DNA of 32,276 nt from positions 1 through 32,276 of the forward strand of contig FTLJ01000336.1 in the NCBI GenBank assembly GCA_900155495.1, read 5' to 3'. The notes under the pieces are model-generated. The model made no database searches and had not been told where the DNA came from. It saw only the letters and a program-made list of their open reading frames with translations. Positions 11,405 to 23,200 of the stretch are shown piece by piece. Within the stretch, counting starts at the first letter, position 1. Each line of letters starts with the position of its first letter. Source of the DNA: Porogramme epimiltina (lineage: Eukaryota > Basidiomycota > Agaricomycetes > Polyporales > Polyporaceae). The position numbers and the translations under genes are program-made.

Positions 11405-12053
11405 ATGTCCACTAAAAGAGAGCTGTTTGGAGGGGCAATCACGGTCACTCTCCCCTCTTCATTCATCGATGCATCGTACGTCATACGAGGCACATCTGTC
11501 GGGTAACCTCTGATCATATGTTCAAATACAGGGACTTCCGACAAGTTCCTGATACGCAGGAAGTGTTCGTCTCCGCCACGAACGGCCTCAGCGTCATCGT
11601 CGAAGTTCTGGAAAGCGTAGCTGCTACCGACCTCCGAGAAGCGGCCGGGTATGAGGCTATTTCATGGATTATCAACTCCTGCTGACCCCTCGCCGCACTG
11701 CCATCAGCTTCCACTTCGACGCATTGGCACACGACAACGACGCGGAGTCGAAAGCGGTGAATGAAACTACTGAGGTGTCGAACGACTCGAACGGCGCAAC
11801 TCCGAACCCTGTCGTTCTTTACGGCATGCAGATGGTGCAGAAGTTCAACAAGAAAACACCGGACGAGGTTCGCATCCTCCTCGCCCTCTACAGGGTCCCA
11901 GATAAGAAAGTCGACCTCGTGATGACGATGAACGCGCCCATGACGAGTGTTGATGGGGGAGCAGTGGGCGAGAGTGATTGGACGTCGGCGAAGCAGGTGT
12001 TTAACACTGCTGCGAAGTCTCTCCGCATTATAGACTATGGGCTATTTGCATGA
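11405..12053 (+). CDS. MOG1: Ran-binding nuclear import factor MOG1
   Basis: Three exons: 11405-11475, 11532-11648, 11708-12053, giving 177 residues, close to the family length of about 190. Mog1/RANGRF binds Ran and promotes nucleotide release, supporting nuclear protein import. Visible family features are the N-terminal LFGGAITVTLPSSFIDAS, the block DFRQVPDTQEVFVS directly after intron 1, FHFDALAHDNDA after intron 2, and an amphipathic C-terminal half with VRILLALYRVPDKKVDLV. Introns are 56 and 59 nt. The start codon is the first ATG and sits at the expected distance from the conserved block. The middle insertion (about residues 85-105, Asn/Ser/Thr-rich) is probably a variable loop. It is transcribed away from NDC80. 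Confidence 0.92.
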
Positions 12054-13378
12054 AGGCGGCGATCGTGTTTTGCGAAGAAGTAACAAGTCATGTACGCTTT
12101 TGAAATCTTTATTTGCTCTTAATGAGTCTCACCATAGCTTCTAGGTATCTATATTGGGTTGCTCATTGCTCGATGAAATGTATTGCTCTCACTTCCTTTC
12201 CAAGGAGAACCTGCAAACCCCACTTTCGCCTACGGGTATTCGCTACGTGGATGCTAGAAACGTGTCCTCTGGAAACATCATAGAAAACCGCACCGATTTA
12301 CGGAAGCCACACATCACAATTGCGGCCGCCATGTACCTCGCAGCCGGCTGACTACGGACCTCACACTTGCCCTACAACTGGCTAAATGGTTTGTTCCCGT
12401 TGGTAGTGCCCATCACCCCTCCCCCATAATGGTGCCCTTGCAACAATTCTTCATGATTTTCGCCAACAAAAGTGGATATGTGCACGGTTCGGGTTATGTT
12501 CGTCAAAATGAAGGGCGGCTGACGGTTGCATTGCGGATAGGCTCGTAGTCAGCCGCACGGTGCCAAAACAATGGAATGGAAGCTGAACGCCGAAAACGAC
12601 AGTCCGCGGGTGAGCTGCGCAGGGCTTCTCGCGTGTCACTGCCTCGATCTCCCAAGCCTCACTGACGGACGTTGGGCATCTGATACCTCTTTGTCGATGT
12701 GAGCAATTTCACCATCTCCCACGCGTGCTAAATAAGACATTTCGAGACTCGGTGTGCGTAGGCTCAGTTTGACTTGTATAGTTAGTTTCAGGCTAGTGGA
12801 CCGACAAATGAATAAGCAAAAGTAGTCGCGGCTGACGTTATGCTACGGCGCACACGTTCGTAAGGAGCAAGGTTTGGGGGGTCATACAGGGGTACCGCTT
12901 CAGTGGAAACTAGTGGCACAAGATCTCCAACAACCTTGTCTTCCGAGACACGTATAACATCTCAGTGAGAGTTGAAGGCGACATAAAAATCAGACATCGC
13001 GCAATGCGGAAGTCCGCCACTTGTTGCCACACTATGCGTACTGTACGTACATACAGTACGTGGCGTTCTTGGCCGTGTCACGTCAGCCTCTTCGCAGCAT
13101 TACCCCGGACTTTAAGAGTGGTAACCCTGAGTTCACTCTAGATTAGATGGGGAGCCACCATAGATAGGCTTTGCGCACACCAAGCATGTAGCTCTAAGGT
13201 ATCTGCAGGAAATAATCAGGCAGTGGAAGGATTTATAGATACAACCTGGAGTATACAGAAAGGTACCCAGGTGCGAGTATGGGTGAGAACAAGACAAGCA
13301 GAGCAAAATACAGAGCAAAGGCAGCAACAACGTCATCCAACCGACCGAGTGAGAACATGTACACTCCAACGTCAACGT
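12054..13378. other. Convergent spacer between MOG1 and ATG38
   Basis: About 1.3 kb between two 3' ends. Base composition is closer to even than in the other spacers. No open frame longer than about 65 codons was convincing and no domain was seen. A perfect inverted repeat lies at 13037-13060. A pyrimidine/purine-balanced, stop-rich sequence fills the rest; no RNA gene or transposon end was recognised. Confidence 0.55.
13037..13060. repeat. Perfect 9-base inverted repeat
   Basis: CGTACTGTA (13037-13045), a 6-base spacer CGTACA, then TACAGTACG (13052-13060). The arms are exactly complementary. It lies in the spacer about 330 bp downstream of the ATG38 stop codon, so it would fall in or after that gene's 3' end. 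It could form a short hairpin or be a dimeric protein site; no flanking T-run or target duplication was seen. Confidence 0.6.
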
Positions 13379-15385
13379 TCAGGCAGCGACCTCCAGGGAC
13401 CTGCCCGCTCGTGCGTCATCCCTCTCCGCCTCCGCCTCCGCCTCAGGTTCCTCCTCTATCCGCTGTCCCACCACGTTCGTCGTCTCCGCAGCTGCCTTTG
13501 CCTCCTTCTTGCGCTTAGCCGATTCCTTGAGCTTCTCCCACCGTTCCCTAAAGCGGACGATCATCGCTTTCTGCATACACGATAACCGGCGACGTCATCG
13601 TTAGGGGGGAAAGGGGCAAATAAACAGACGTTTAGACGCACCTGCTTCTCGTTCTCGGCGCGGAGGGCTCGGACTTCGTCTTCAAGGTCGCGCACACGCC
13701 GCATCAGGTGCGGATCCCGGTCGCGCCCTGCAGGAGCGGGGACGGGGGCGGGCACAGCGGAAGGTACAGGGACGTTGATATTGAGCGACGCAATGTCGAC
13801 AGGGGGCTGCGCAGGCCGGGGGAGCACGTTCGAGGACATCATCGCCCGATGGGCCTTCAGAAGCAACGCAGATGTGATGAGCGGGAGAAACGTCGAAGCT
13901 CAGAATAAGGGGGTGATTTTCACCTCTTTTCGCGCGATCATGATACTGTCGCGCAGATGCTGATCCTGCTCCTGACGGGCTTTCAATGCCTTTTCCATGT
14001 TCACGAGTTGCTGCCGCTGCTTCTCTAGCTCCGTCTTTAGAGAGGCATTTTCGTCCTTCAAAGAGGCCATAGTTGGGTCTGCCTTGGATGGGATGAGACA
14101 GAAAGAATCGGCCATGTCGTCATCTGGTGAACGCGGTTAGCATGTGGCCTAGGCTTCGACACATTCAATTACGAGAGGAGATAGGCAAGGCAGCGTTCCG
14201 CTCGGGATAATATTTTACCCTTATTGAGAAGAACCACTGCGGTCGCTGAAAGAGCGGACAGGGAAAGTTCTGTGAGATGGGCATGTGTTCTTTAAAAGCA
14301 AAATAGTTGCCGGAAGCACCAAGCCAAAGCCCATTGGGCTTAATCATGAATCTAATCAAACGCCAGCATCACTAGAGCCGTCTGCCTTACCTTCGAATGC
14401 ACGGATATCGTCGTCCCAGTCGTCGCGCAGGTCGACGGCGTGCGAAGGCTGTGGCGCTGGCGGGAATGTACTTGGTCCAGGGCTAGGCTCTGAATCCGAC
14501 GTCGCCGCCGACGAGTCATAGCGGGTTAGCATCTTCGAATGTGCCGCCTTCACGAAGTTGATGCCGCGTGAGATCTTCTTAGAGATTGGGTCCTCTAGGT
14601 CTGTGTCACTGCTTGAGCCACCGTCCCGTGTCTTCGCCTTCGATTCTTCTGGTGCCAATGGAGCAGTTGCAAATGCGACGGGACGGGAGAGATAGTCGAG
14701 CATCCCCTCCGTAGCCTTCCAGAACTGGTGGAACGCGTCTCCAGGGTCACTCTAGGAGCCTTCAATCAGGATTGAAAAAACGCGTGCAGGCAAACGTCTG
14801 CACCACATCGAAAAGGCGTACTCTTTGTCCCAATAGCATAAACGACTCATCCACCGTTTGTTGCGAGTCAGACAATTTTCCCTGGGGTTGCGGAGGAGGC
14901 GACGGAACGGGCTGTGGCGGGGGCGCGGGGACATTCGTATTCTGGCCGGATGAGGAGCGGGGAGGTTTCTGTGGGAGGGCAGGGTCTTTATTTTCTTCCC
15001 TGAGCTTGGCAATTCTCCGCTGCAGGTCCTTCCCAAGTCTCATGTGTTCGTTGTGCAACATCCTGAGGGTGCGTTTGGTCTATGAGGTAATGAAGAAGTA
15101 GCGTGTATGGTAACAAGAGAAATGATCAGAAAAGCTAAAGGTCAACAAGCATCCGAACGCACATTTTCATCATTAGAAGCCTCTACACACGCCTGAAAAG
15201 CCTCTGCCGCTTTATAGTGTTCTTCTGCCGCAGGAATCAGCAGACCGCGGGCAAGAAAGTCGTCTGCATTCGCGGCGTGTTGGTGCGCCTGTCACCCATA
15301 GCCACACGGAAACGAATGGCTCGTTCAGCGAGGAACCAGCGAAGCACACACGATGCAAGCTGACCGCGTTCATGGGAGACTCCAT
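13379..15385 (-). CDS. ATG38: Atg38/NRBF2-like MIT-domain autophagy protein
   Basis: Seven exons, read downward: 15385-15365, 15288-15163, 15079-14822, 14751-14391, 14123-13924, 13854-13642, 13570-13379, giving 456 residues. Atg38/NRBF2 is the accessory subunit of PI3-kinase complex I that links Atg14 and Vps34 in autophagy. The N-terminal 85 or so residues form a helical MIT/TPR-like domain (AHQHAANADDFLARGLL, PAAEEHYKAAEAFQACVEAS, MLHNEHMRLGKDLQRRI). A Pro-rich linker follows, then the family signature VDESFMLLGQR joined across an intron to SDPGDAFHQFWK and LSRPVAFATAPL. The rest has an acidic DDWDDDIRAFE block and two coiled-coil stretches (SLKDENASLKTELEKQRQQL; LEDEVRALRAENEKQ), ending in a Lys-rich then Glu/Ala-rich tail. 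The first coding exon holds only seven codons and uses a GTCAGC donor. The intron 14124-14390 is unusually long (267 nt). Confidence 0.82.
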
Positions 15386-16045
15386 GTATTCAAGTAGATA
15401 ATATCAATGAGAGTATGAAGCAAGTACGGTGGGGGCAGAGGCAGAGGACGGTAGGAGCGATGAGAGTAGAAATGCCTCACTGTGGGCCTGCCGGCTCCAG
15501 CCAGGTGCGTCAAGGGCTAACCCTAGCTTAGGTTTCTCAGGAGGAGAGGTTATCACGTGAACAAAGCCGGATGGAGATGCCTCGCGGAACAGCCACCCCC
15601 TTCAGCCACCTAGGAGCTCCCTCGGAGGGGCCGCTGGCAGCCCGATTCTCTGACAAACCTGCTTTCGCAGGTCTCTCTTTTACAGATATCCGCCAGTGTA
15701 CTCCGGCACAGCAAATGCTGACTAGAGCCCTGCAAGGACATCCTCTCACCCACACGGAACGAGGGCCGGGCAGGATCTTGTCAGCCAGCATTCCCCAGAC
15801 TTGGTCGGAACCATGGGAGCCGGCCGATCGCCCGCGCCACCGCGCAGATTGCAGACATCCGTCCAATGTAAGGCGGACCATGGCGCTCTAGGCCCTCCCT
15901 CGGCGTTCACGGCCTTAGCCCCTCGGGGGCTCCATCCAGACCCCATATAATGCCCCGCATCCCCGCCTCTTTCCTCTACCTTGCTTTACCCCACACTATC
16001 GTCTATCCCCCTTGCTCTCGTACTCAATCGTCAGGACAGAACATC
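15386..16045. promoter_or_regulatory. Divergent intergenic region, ATG38 / unknown gene
   Basis: About 660 bp lie between the divergent starts at 15385 (minus) and 16046 (plus). Frames of about 110 codons are open on both strands at 15537-15891 but antiparallel to each other and with no recognisable domain, so I do not call a gene. The right-hand end carries an ATATAA element and a pyrimidine-rich tract typical of fungal core promoters. Confidence 0.5.
15944..15951 (+). promoter_or_regulatory. Probable TATA element of the 16046 gene
   Basis: CATATAAT lies about 95 bp upstream of the ATG at 16046 and is followed by a long CT-rich stretch (about 15952-16025), a usual arrangement for a fungal start region. 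The transcription start is not determined. Confidence 0.45.
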
Positions 16046-17116
16046 ATGTTTCATCGTGTATTCAAGAAGAAAGAGCATGCACCTTCTCTCGCGCCTCCCC
16101 AAGGATCCAGGGTGAGCGGCATGTCGTATCTAGTAAATGAGCAGACGGGCTTACTTGTTATGATAATAGAGTAGATCTCCTGTACAATGTATAGACATTT
16201 CTGCCCGCTACAATACACCTGTATGTGCTCGTTCAGTTGACATGCGCTTCTCAACTCAAACCCGATACCAGCCGGGGCAAGGTAGCCATAGCCTCCAGAA
16301 AGACATCCCATTCCTCCACGTTAGTATTCCCATCTCCTCATGCATCGTGCTCAAAGATTCACGCCTCATTTCGTAGCGACAGCTGAGTGGCAGGCGCAGA
16401 GAAGCTCCTCATCCCACCCAAGACGCGAGGTATCGAACTACCGCTACAGCCCAACAGTATGAAGGGGGACGTCCACACTTGTCCACTACCCCCTCTTCTG
16501 GATCAACGGCCCTACGCAATCCTTTCCGCGGCCGGTCCGATACGTTCGAGTCAATGCATGCCCTCGCCACGGACCCTACTCGGACCACAGCCGATTCGTC
16601 AGATGCCTCCCTTGTCCATCGGAGTGTTCCAACATACTTGCCCAAGCGTTCCGAGGGCCCCCCGACCGCGCAGCCTCTCAAGGCAGTATTTTTCACGGAA
16701 CAGGGGGTTCCGTCGAACGATCAAGAAGTACACTTGGATGAGTCTGCCTCGGACGAATCCGCGCTTTCGTCCCCTGCGACCCCTATGACTGCCACCACTC
16801 TTGCTACGCCTACCACGCCTGTCTCTCCACCCACACCTGTTACCGCATCAGCGTTCTTTTCGCCCAGAAAGAGAACGCAGCTCGGGAGGAGACACAGTAC
16901 TGTAGGTGCCTTTCTCTTCTGACAAGCTTTATCTGGTGGCTGACATTCGCCTAGAATGTTCCTCCGCTGAAACGCAACTATTGGTCTGTCCTAAGGACCC
17001 CCAAGTCGCGCGACGCTGAGGACTTCCACTCCAAGGACTTCCTTCAGGTAGAAATTCCTAGTGGTGCATTCAGCCCACCTTCACGGGACCATTACCCGTT
17101 CTGGTCGAGAGCATAA
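16046..17116 (+). CDS. Unknown Ser/Thr/Pro-rich protein
   Basis: I do not recognise this gene. Proposed exons are 16046-16111 (MFHRVFKKKEHAPSL...), then an exon ending at 16901, then 16955-17116. The last junction (CACAGTACT, GTAGGT donor, CTAG acceptor) joins in phase 0 and continues with VPPLKRNYWSVLRTPKSRD to a stop after DHYPFWSRA. The second exon is open from 16377; both 16383 and 16458 follow an in-frame CAG and would keep phase 0, giving 248 or 223 residues. The first intron would then be 271 or 346 nt, so a small internal exon may be missing. The middle is low in hydrophobic residues, rich in Ser/Thr/Pro with TPTTPVSPPTPVT and a basic SPRKRTQLGRRHS patch, suggesting a disordered phosphoprotein. 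A TATA-like element about 95 bp upstream supports transcription. Confidence 0.5.
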
Positions 17117-17785
17117 TCGGTATATTTTGCGGATCTTGCTGTGCACATGGACTATTCATACGGACTATGACCCGTTTAGATTCTGTATCGTTATTGTAAT
17201 GTAGCTAGTACTGTATCAATAGAGCCGGATATGCGAAGTCTTCCCCTTGACAACTGTTCCGAATGGCGAAGTTCGGCTGAGTCCAATTACGAGGCTACTA
17301 ACCATAACTTCAAGGTTGGATGATGGCTCCAAATACAAACAACCCGTTGAGACGCCTGAGCAAGGCCAGTATATTTGCGCTGAAGGGAATCAAATCAGTC
17401 GAACGAAGGCATATTATATCTTATACGTGCCCATGAACGCATCGATAGAAGTACTGTGTGCTTACTGTGCACTATAGCACTCTCAACGACTTGTGGGACC
17501 ACCCTAAGCTTTCTGCTAGCATCGACACCACTGGGGGACATATACCGGATCTCACGCATTGCTTTATAGTGAAAGGAAGACGCGAACCATAATGTCAGGC
17601 CACTGGGAGATTGGGACATGCACTTGAGCGTGGATTCAATAATCTGTCATAGATCACTTATTACTATGTGAATAGACGATCTGGGCGCCTAATAATAGAT
17701 AGGATTGATACCCATTTGGGGTGTCGAGAAATCTCCAGCGCCTCGATCATCCGACGCGTTCCTCTCCCACTTTCTACCTCTCAAA
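17117..17785. other. Spacer and promoter region upstream of CCT1
   Basis: This AT-richer stretch follows the stop of the unknown gene and precedes CCT1. No convincing coding frame is seen. A single ACGCGT box lies at 17754-17759, about 27 bp before the CCT1 ATG, followed by a CT-rich leader. Confidence 0.5.
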
Positions 17786-19891
17786 ATGTTCCAACGCGAT
17801 CCTCGGGCGGGTGCTTTCTTGGGAGGAGACAGGGTCTCAGGTCAGGATGTACGGGATCAAAATGGTACGCCTCGACTCCTCTATCCTCGCGAATCTATCT
17901 TATATGCGGGACGCGTGTAGTCCTCGCTGCACAGACGATTGCGAACGTCGTCAAAAGCTCTCTAGGTCCAATGGGCCTGGACAAGATGCTCGTAGATAAC
18001 ATTGGTGTACGTCTCCTTCCTTCTTTGATCCCTTATCCTCGTGCACGCAACACACGCCAACCGACGACCGCGCTCATACAGGAAGTGACCATCTCCAACG
18101 ACGGTGCAACGATCCTTTCTCTTCTTGCCGTGGAGCACCCCGCGGGGCGCGTATTTGTCGACCTCGCGCAGAAGCAGGACAAGGAAGTCGGTGACGGAAC
18201 GACGTCCGTCGTGCTCATCGCTGCGGAACTCCTGCGCCGCGCCAACGAGTTGGTGAAGCAGAAGATCCACCCGACCACGATCATCACGGGCTACCGTCTT
18301 GCTTGCAGGGAAGCTTGCAAGTTCATGCAGGATCAGCTTAGCGTGAAGGTCGATGCGCTTGGGCGTGAAGCGTTGATTAACGCGGCGAAGACGAGCATGT
18401 CAAGTAAGATTATTGGAGGGTGAGTGTTCGCACCTGTGGTCTGAGCGTCGGATGCGGACGGGGCAGTAAGAGGGCGGATCATGTTCGGCGAGCTCATGAT
18501 GGTGGCAGGGATGACGATCTCTTTGCACCTATGGCCGTGGACGCGATGCTCGCGGTGAAGACGATCAACAACCGCGGCGACATCAAGTATCCTGTGAAGG
18601 CGGTCAACGTCCTCAAAGCGCACGGCAGGAGCGCACGCGAATCCCTTTTCGTGAAGGGTTATGCGCTCAACTGCACTGTCGCCAGTCAAGGTTCGTTATT
18701 CCTCGTCCAATGTTCTGGCGGTAGTCTAAAATACTCGCACAGCGATGAAGAAGCGTATCACCGGCGCAAAGATCGCGTGCCTCGACATCAACCTGCAAAA
18801 AGCGCGGATGCAGTTGGGCGTACAGATTTTGGTCGACAGCCCGGAGCAGCTTGAGGATATCCGGAAACGGTGCGCCACGATTACCCATGTTCGACCCTGT
18901 GGCACGTTCTGACCAGGAAATCCATTCAGTGAATCTGAGATCACGCTCGAGCGGATACGCAAGATCCTCGCTGCCGGTGCAAATGTTGTGCTCACCACGA
19001 AGGGTATCGATGATATGTGCCTGAAGGAGTTCGTCGAAGCTGGCGCAATGGCTGTCCGTAGGTGTAGGAAGGAGGACCTCCGCCGCATCGCGAAGGCCAC
19101 GGGCGGTACCCTCGTGTCGAGCCTGGCCAACCTCGAGGGCGAAGAATCCTTCGAGCCCAGCTACCTTGGGTTTGCCGAGGAGGTCGTGCAGGAACGCATT
19201 TCCGATGACGAGCTCATCTTGGTCAAGGGTACCAAAGTTGTCAACTCTTCGTCCATCGTGCTGCGGGGTGCCAACGACTACATGCTGGACGAGATGGAGC
19301 GGTCGCTGCATGATACTCTTTCAGTCATCAAGAGGACACTGGAAAGCGGCGCGGTCGTCCCCGGAGGAGGTGCGGTCGAGTCGGCGCTCAGCATCTATCT
19401 CGAGAACTTCGCAACCACACTGGTGAGTGGCCTCAGTTCCGATCTTCGCATCACGCTCACATGATGTGCAGGGGTCGAGGGAGCAACTCGCGATCGCGGA
19501 ATTCGCATCCTCCTTGTTGGTTATTCCGAAGACGCTTGCGGTCAACGCGGCCAAGGATTCGACTGAGTTGGTCGCGAAGCTCCGTTCGTACCACAACGCT
19601 GCCCAGAACGCACCCGCCGGCGATCCCAAGAAGGTCCTTCTGAGATATGGTCTTGATCTGCTCAACGGCCAGGTGCGGGACAACGTCACGGCGGGCGTAC
19701 TGGAGCCCACGGTCAGCAAAGTCCGGAGTTTGAAGTCCGCCTTTGAGGCCGCTGTGTCGATTCTGAGGATAGATGACGCTATCCAGTGCATCCCCGGTGA
19801 GTTTTGGATTGTTTCAACGAGATTCTGTGTTTTTGACCCAGGCCGGCGTTTTGTAGAGGCGAAGGGTGAAGACGACGGTCACGGACATTAG
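17786..19891 (+). CDS. CCT1: T-complex protein 1 subunit alpha (CCT1)
   Basis: Eight exons: 17786-17864, 17921-18006, 18082-18419, 18509-18690, 18743-18869, 18930-19422, 19472-19796, 19857-19891, giving 554 residues, the normal length for this subunit. CCT1 is one of eight subunits of the cytosolic group II chaperonin TRiC/CCT that folds actin, tubulin and WD40 proteins using ATP. Visible features: [14 protein letters not shown] and SNDGATIL near the N-terminus, the ATP-site GDGTTS at 92-97, the alpha-specific [26 protein letters not shown], the apical-domain stretch [19 protein letters not shown], the second equatorial motif [18 protein letters not shown], and [19 protein letters not shown]. 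The C-terminal tail is short and ends in a His/Gly-rich GHGH. The last exon encodes only the final 12 codons; its acceptor after TTTTGTAG was chosen because it alone closes the frame. Confidence 0.96.
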
Positions 19892-20293
19892 AGAGTAAGG
19901 GGGAATAGAGAGCAAAAGCGTAGTTGCAACAGCATTGTACATCATCTACAGTACGAATGGTTTGCAGACCATAGTTCCGAAAATACTGCTGCGCTTTGAA
20001 GAGCATGTCTTTGTTTTCCTTGTTGGGTACCGACAAGGCACGTCACTTCCTTTGGTTAGCCACATCCGTTCCGTCACCGGCATAATGGGCGCTTGTGAAA
20101 TGGCCTCCCGGAAGTGCCACGTGACATTAGACGCGGTTGGTCTGGTCGGGCGCGAGGCTCGCTTGGCCTCGCTTCTTGAACACCCTCTCCCCCGCCCTCC
20201 CCCTTCTCCCGCCACTACACTCCCTCGCGCGCTGCACACCGCTTGCCGTGCCGGGAGCCCCTCGTTCTCCGTACTCTATGCGCTAGGAAAACT
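19892..20293. other. Spacer between CCT1 and CDC27
   Basis: About 400 bp between two genes on the same strand. It must contain the CCT1 3' end and the CDC27 promoter. A CCTCTCCCCCGCCC-type pyrimidine tract lies at about 20180-20225. No TATA box or coding frame was supported; the frames open here lack any family resemblance. Confidence 0.45.
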
Positions 20294-23200
20294 ATGGCCC
20301 AACCTTCAGACCTTACTCCACAACTATGCCAACGATATTCCTCTCTTGTATGGTACTTTCTCGATGCCGATCTCCACAAGTCCGCGCTCTTCTACGCCGA
20401 ACGATACTTCGTCCTTGATACCAAGAATCATGACGCGCGACACCTATATGCCACTGCACTGCTCCACGCGGGCCAACCACACTCGGCCCACTGCCTGGTC
20501 AATCTCCCCATGGACGCCAGATGTACTGGCTGCGTTGAGATCGTCGCTCAATGCTGCATGAAACTGGGGAGGCATAGGCAGGCGCGGGAGGCACTGGAGA
20601 CATGCCTACGAGACCACGAATATACGGCGACACGTACGTCTCCCATTTGTGCCACTGACGCGTCGCGTTTTGACCACCTGACCACCCTCGCGCATATTCC
20701 CTGCAGAATCGGTGGGCGTCCGCGCGGCGACATCTTTCCCGGACAAGGCCATCTTGTGCTGCCAGGCGGGCGCCGCTGCGCTGAAGGGCAATCTGCACCA
20801 GAGCGCATCCATGAGCTTTCGTCAGGCGCTGGATCTGAACCCCCTCCTTTGGGAAGCGTTCGAGGGATTATGCGCGATAGGTGCGTGGCGACCGCTCTCA
20901 GTGGTCTAATTTTCGCTTCACGCCCGTCTAGGCGACGTGCCCCCTGTCGAGAATATATTCCCCGCTCGACCAAAGCCCGTTCAACCCAAACCCGGGCAAG
21001 AGGCGACAAGTAGCTCCATACCACTTGCCACAGGTGCCGGATTTTTCACACCTGGAGCTGGGAATGGCGGTAACCTCTTTCGTGGTTGGAAGCCCGAGCT
21101 GAAGATGGGCGCCCTCGCCGGCCCGCGAGACTCGATGTCAGTCCTTGGAGAACTCCGTCGCGTGTGTAGATCGTGCTGACGATCGACAGTGCGACCTCTG
21201 ACTTCTCATTCTACGGCGAGCCGTCGTTCCAGGGGCCTATACGGGCAAGCCGGTCGCAGCCGACCACATTGGCGGTCCAGCCACCAGCTGTGCGTCCCCT
21301 TTCTTCAGCAGATGAGGCGGGCCCAGTGACCAAGAAGCTGCGGTCTACCGTACGGCAGCGAAACGCGCCGGCCTCGAGCTCGACCACCGCGGACGCGAAC
21401 GTCAAGGCTTCCAAGTCGACCGGGGCGCTCGCTGCCGCCGCTGCCGGACCAAGCCTCGCAGCGGACGACCGCACGAAAAGCTCAAAGGCACGCGCACGCC
21501 CGGCCCTGACGATCGCTAACATCTTCTCATCTTCCGGTCGTTCTGCTCAGAATGCCGCGCCGTCCTCGAAACCCTCAACCCTCGGCATTGGGAAACCCGC
21601 GAGTGGAGCGGGGACGAGGAGGAGCACGAGGTTGCAGAGTGGGGGAAGCAGATTCACGAAGGTCGGTGCTTGATCCGTGCGTTGTGTGTCGCTTGGCCCC
21701 ATTTGACATAATTCGTCTGTTTGTTTGCAGAGCATCCGAGATCGAAAACGACCGGCCGCTAAAACGCGAGCCCCATCGCACGACTCGGAGCGGGATGACG
21801 AGGTAGGGGGCATGGAGCCGCCGGCATTCGCACCGACCTCGCCACTAGCGCAACAACCCCGTTCAGAATTGTCACCGCCTCCCTCGGCTACATGGACAGC
21901 AGACCAGGAGCAGAGCGCACAGGAGGTGTACGAGCTAGAACTGGCCGACTACCACATATATGAAGTGATGCGCAAGTTCGCTAGCGCAGCACGAGCGATG
22001 GCGTTCTACGACTGCCGGCTATGCCTTGACGAACTGGAAACGCTACCCCCACAGCATCAGCGCTCCGCGTCTGTGATGACTATGTTGGGTAAGGCTCACT
22101 ACGAGCTTGGACAATATCGCGAGGTGAGTCAATAGAATCCCGGTTATCGAATGTTCTCCCGGCATTCAACCCTAACTCATGTGTTCCCCGGTTAGGCCGG
22201 TCGGGCGTTTGAAGCCGCGCGTAATCTCGAGCCCTATCGCTTGTGGGACATGGAAGTCTATTCTACACTCCTCTGGCACCAGCAGCACCACGTCCGGCTG
22301 TCCTTCCTGGCACAAGAGTTGCTCTCCACCGATTCCAAGTCGCCACAGGCATGGATCGCCGTCGGGAACTGCTTTTCGTTGCAGAAGGAGAAGGCGCAAG
22401 CGCTGACGTGCTTCAGGCGTGCAGCACAGCTGGATCCCACGTGTGCCTATGCGTACACGCTAAGCGGACACGAGTCGATCGACGAGGACCTTAACAAGGC
22501 CATCAACTTTTTCCAGTCCGCTTTACGTGCTGATGCACGACACTACAACGCCTGGTGCGTCTTTCGGCCTTCCTGCACCGTCTGGCTGATAAGGCGGCGT
22601 GTGCGGGGGGACGGCGTGGCCCGTCTTATCTGACTGACTCGTTGCGATTCATTTCGCACTAGGTACGGTCTGGGGACGTGCTATATGCGGATGAGCAAGT
22701 TACGGCTAGCCGAATACCATTTCAAGCGGGCTTGCGGGATCCATCCGCAGAACGCCGTCTTGCTCGGTTGCGTGGGCGTGGTGAGTCCGCGGTCACGCGA
22801 CCGCAGTTCCGTTGCCACGTTGTTGGAGAAAAACATGACTGACCGGGGCTGACTGCTCGCCCGTTATAGGTTCGGGAACGACACGGAGACTACCCCAAGG
22901 CCCTGGAGCTGTTCAATACCGCGATCGAGTTCTCGCCCGACAACGCGCTGGTGCGGTATCATCGAGCGAAAATCCTTATCGCCACGAAGCAATACGCGGT
23001 TAGTGTTGGCGTTTCAGTTTCCGTATCGTTGGGTCACAGTCGTCTGATTGATGTCTCCTCGTGGCCTCGTGCTGTGCCGGCCCGTTCTCGCGGTGCTTGT
23101 TGTCGTGGGTTGGCTCCGCCACAATGCAGGGCGCGGTGGCGGACCTTGCTCATCTGCGGGACACGTCCCCGGAGGAGCCGAACGTGCTGTTCCAGCTCGC

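Noticed and set aside
13387..13445. CTCCGCCTC repeats as a minisatellite
   Set aside because: They lie inside the last ATG38 exon and encode the Glu/Ala-rich tail in frame, so they are coding low complexity.
15537..15891. Antiparallel frames of 106 and 114 codons between ATG38 and the 16046 gene
   Set aside because: Each is the shadow of the other; no recognisable motif, and the region is better explained as a divergent promoter.
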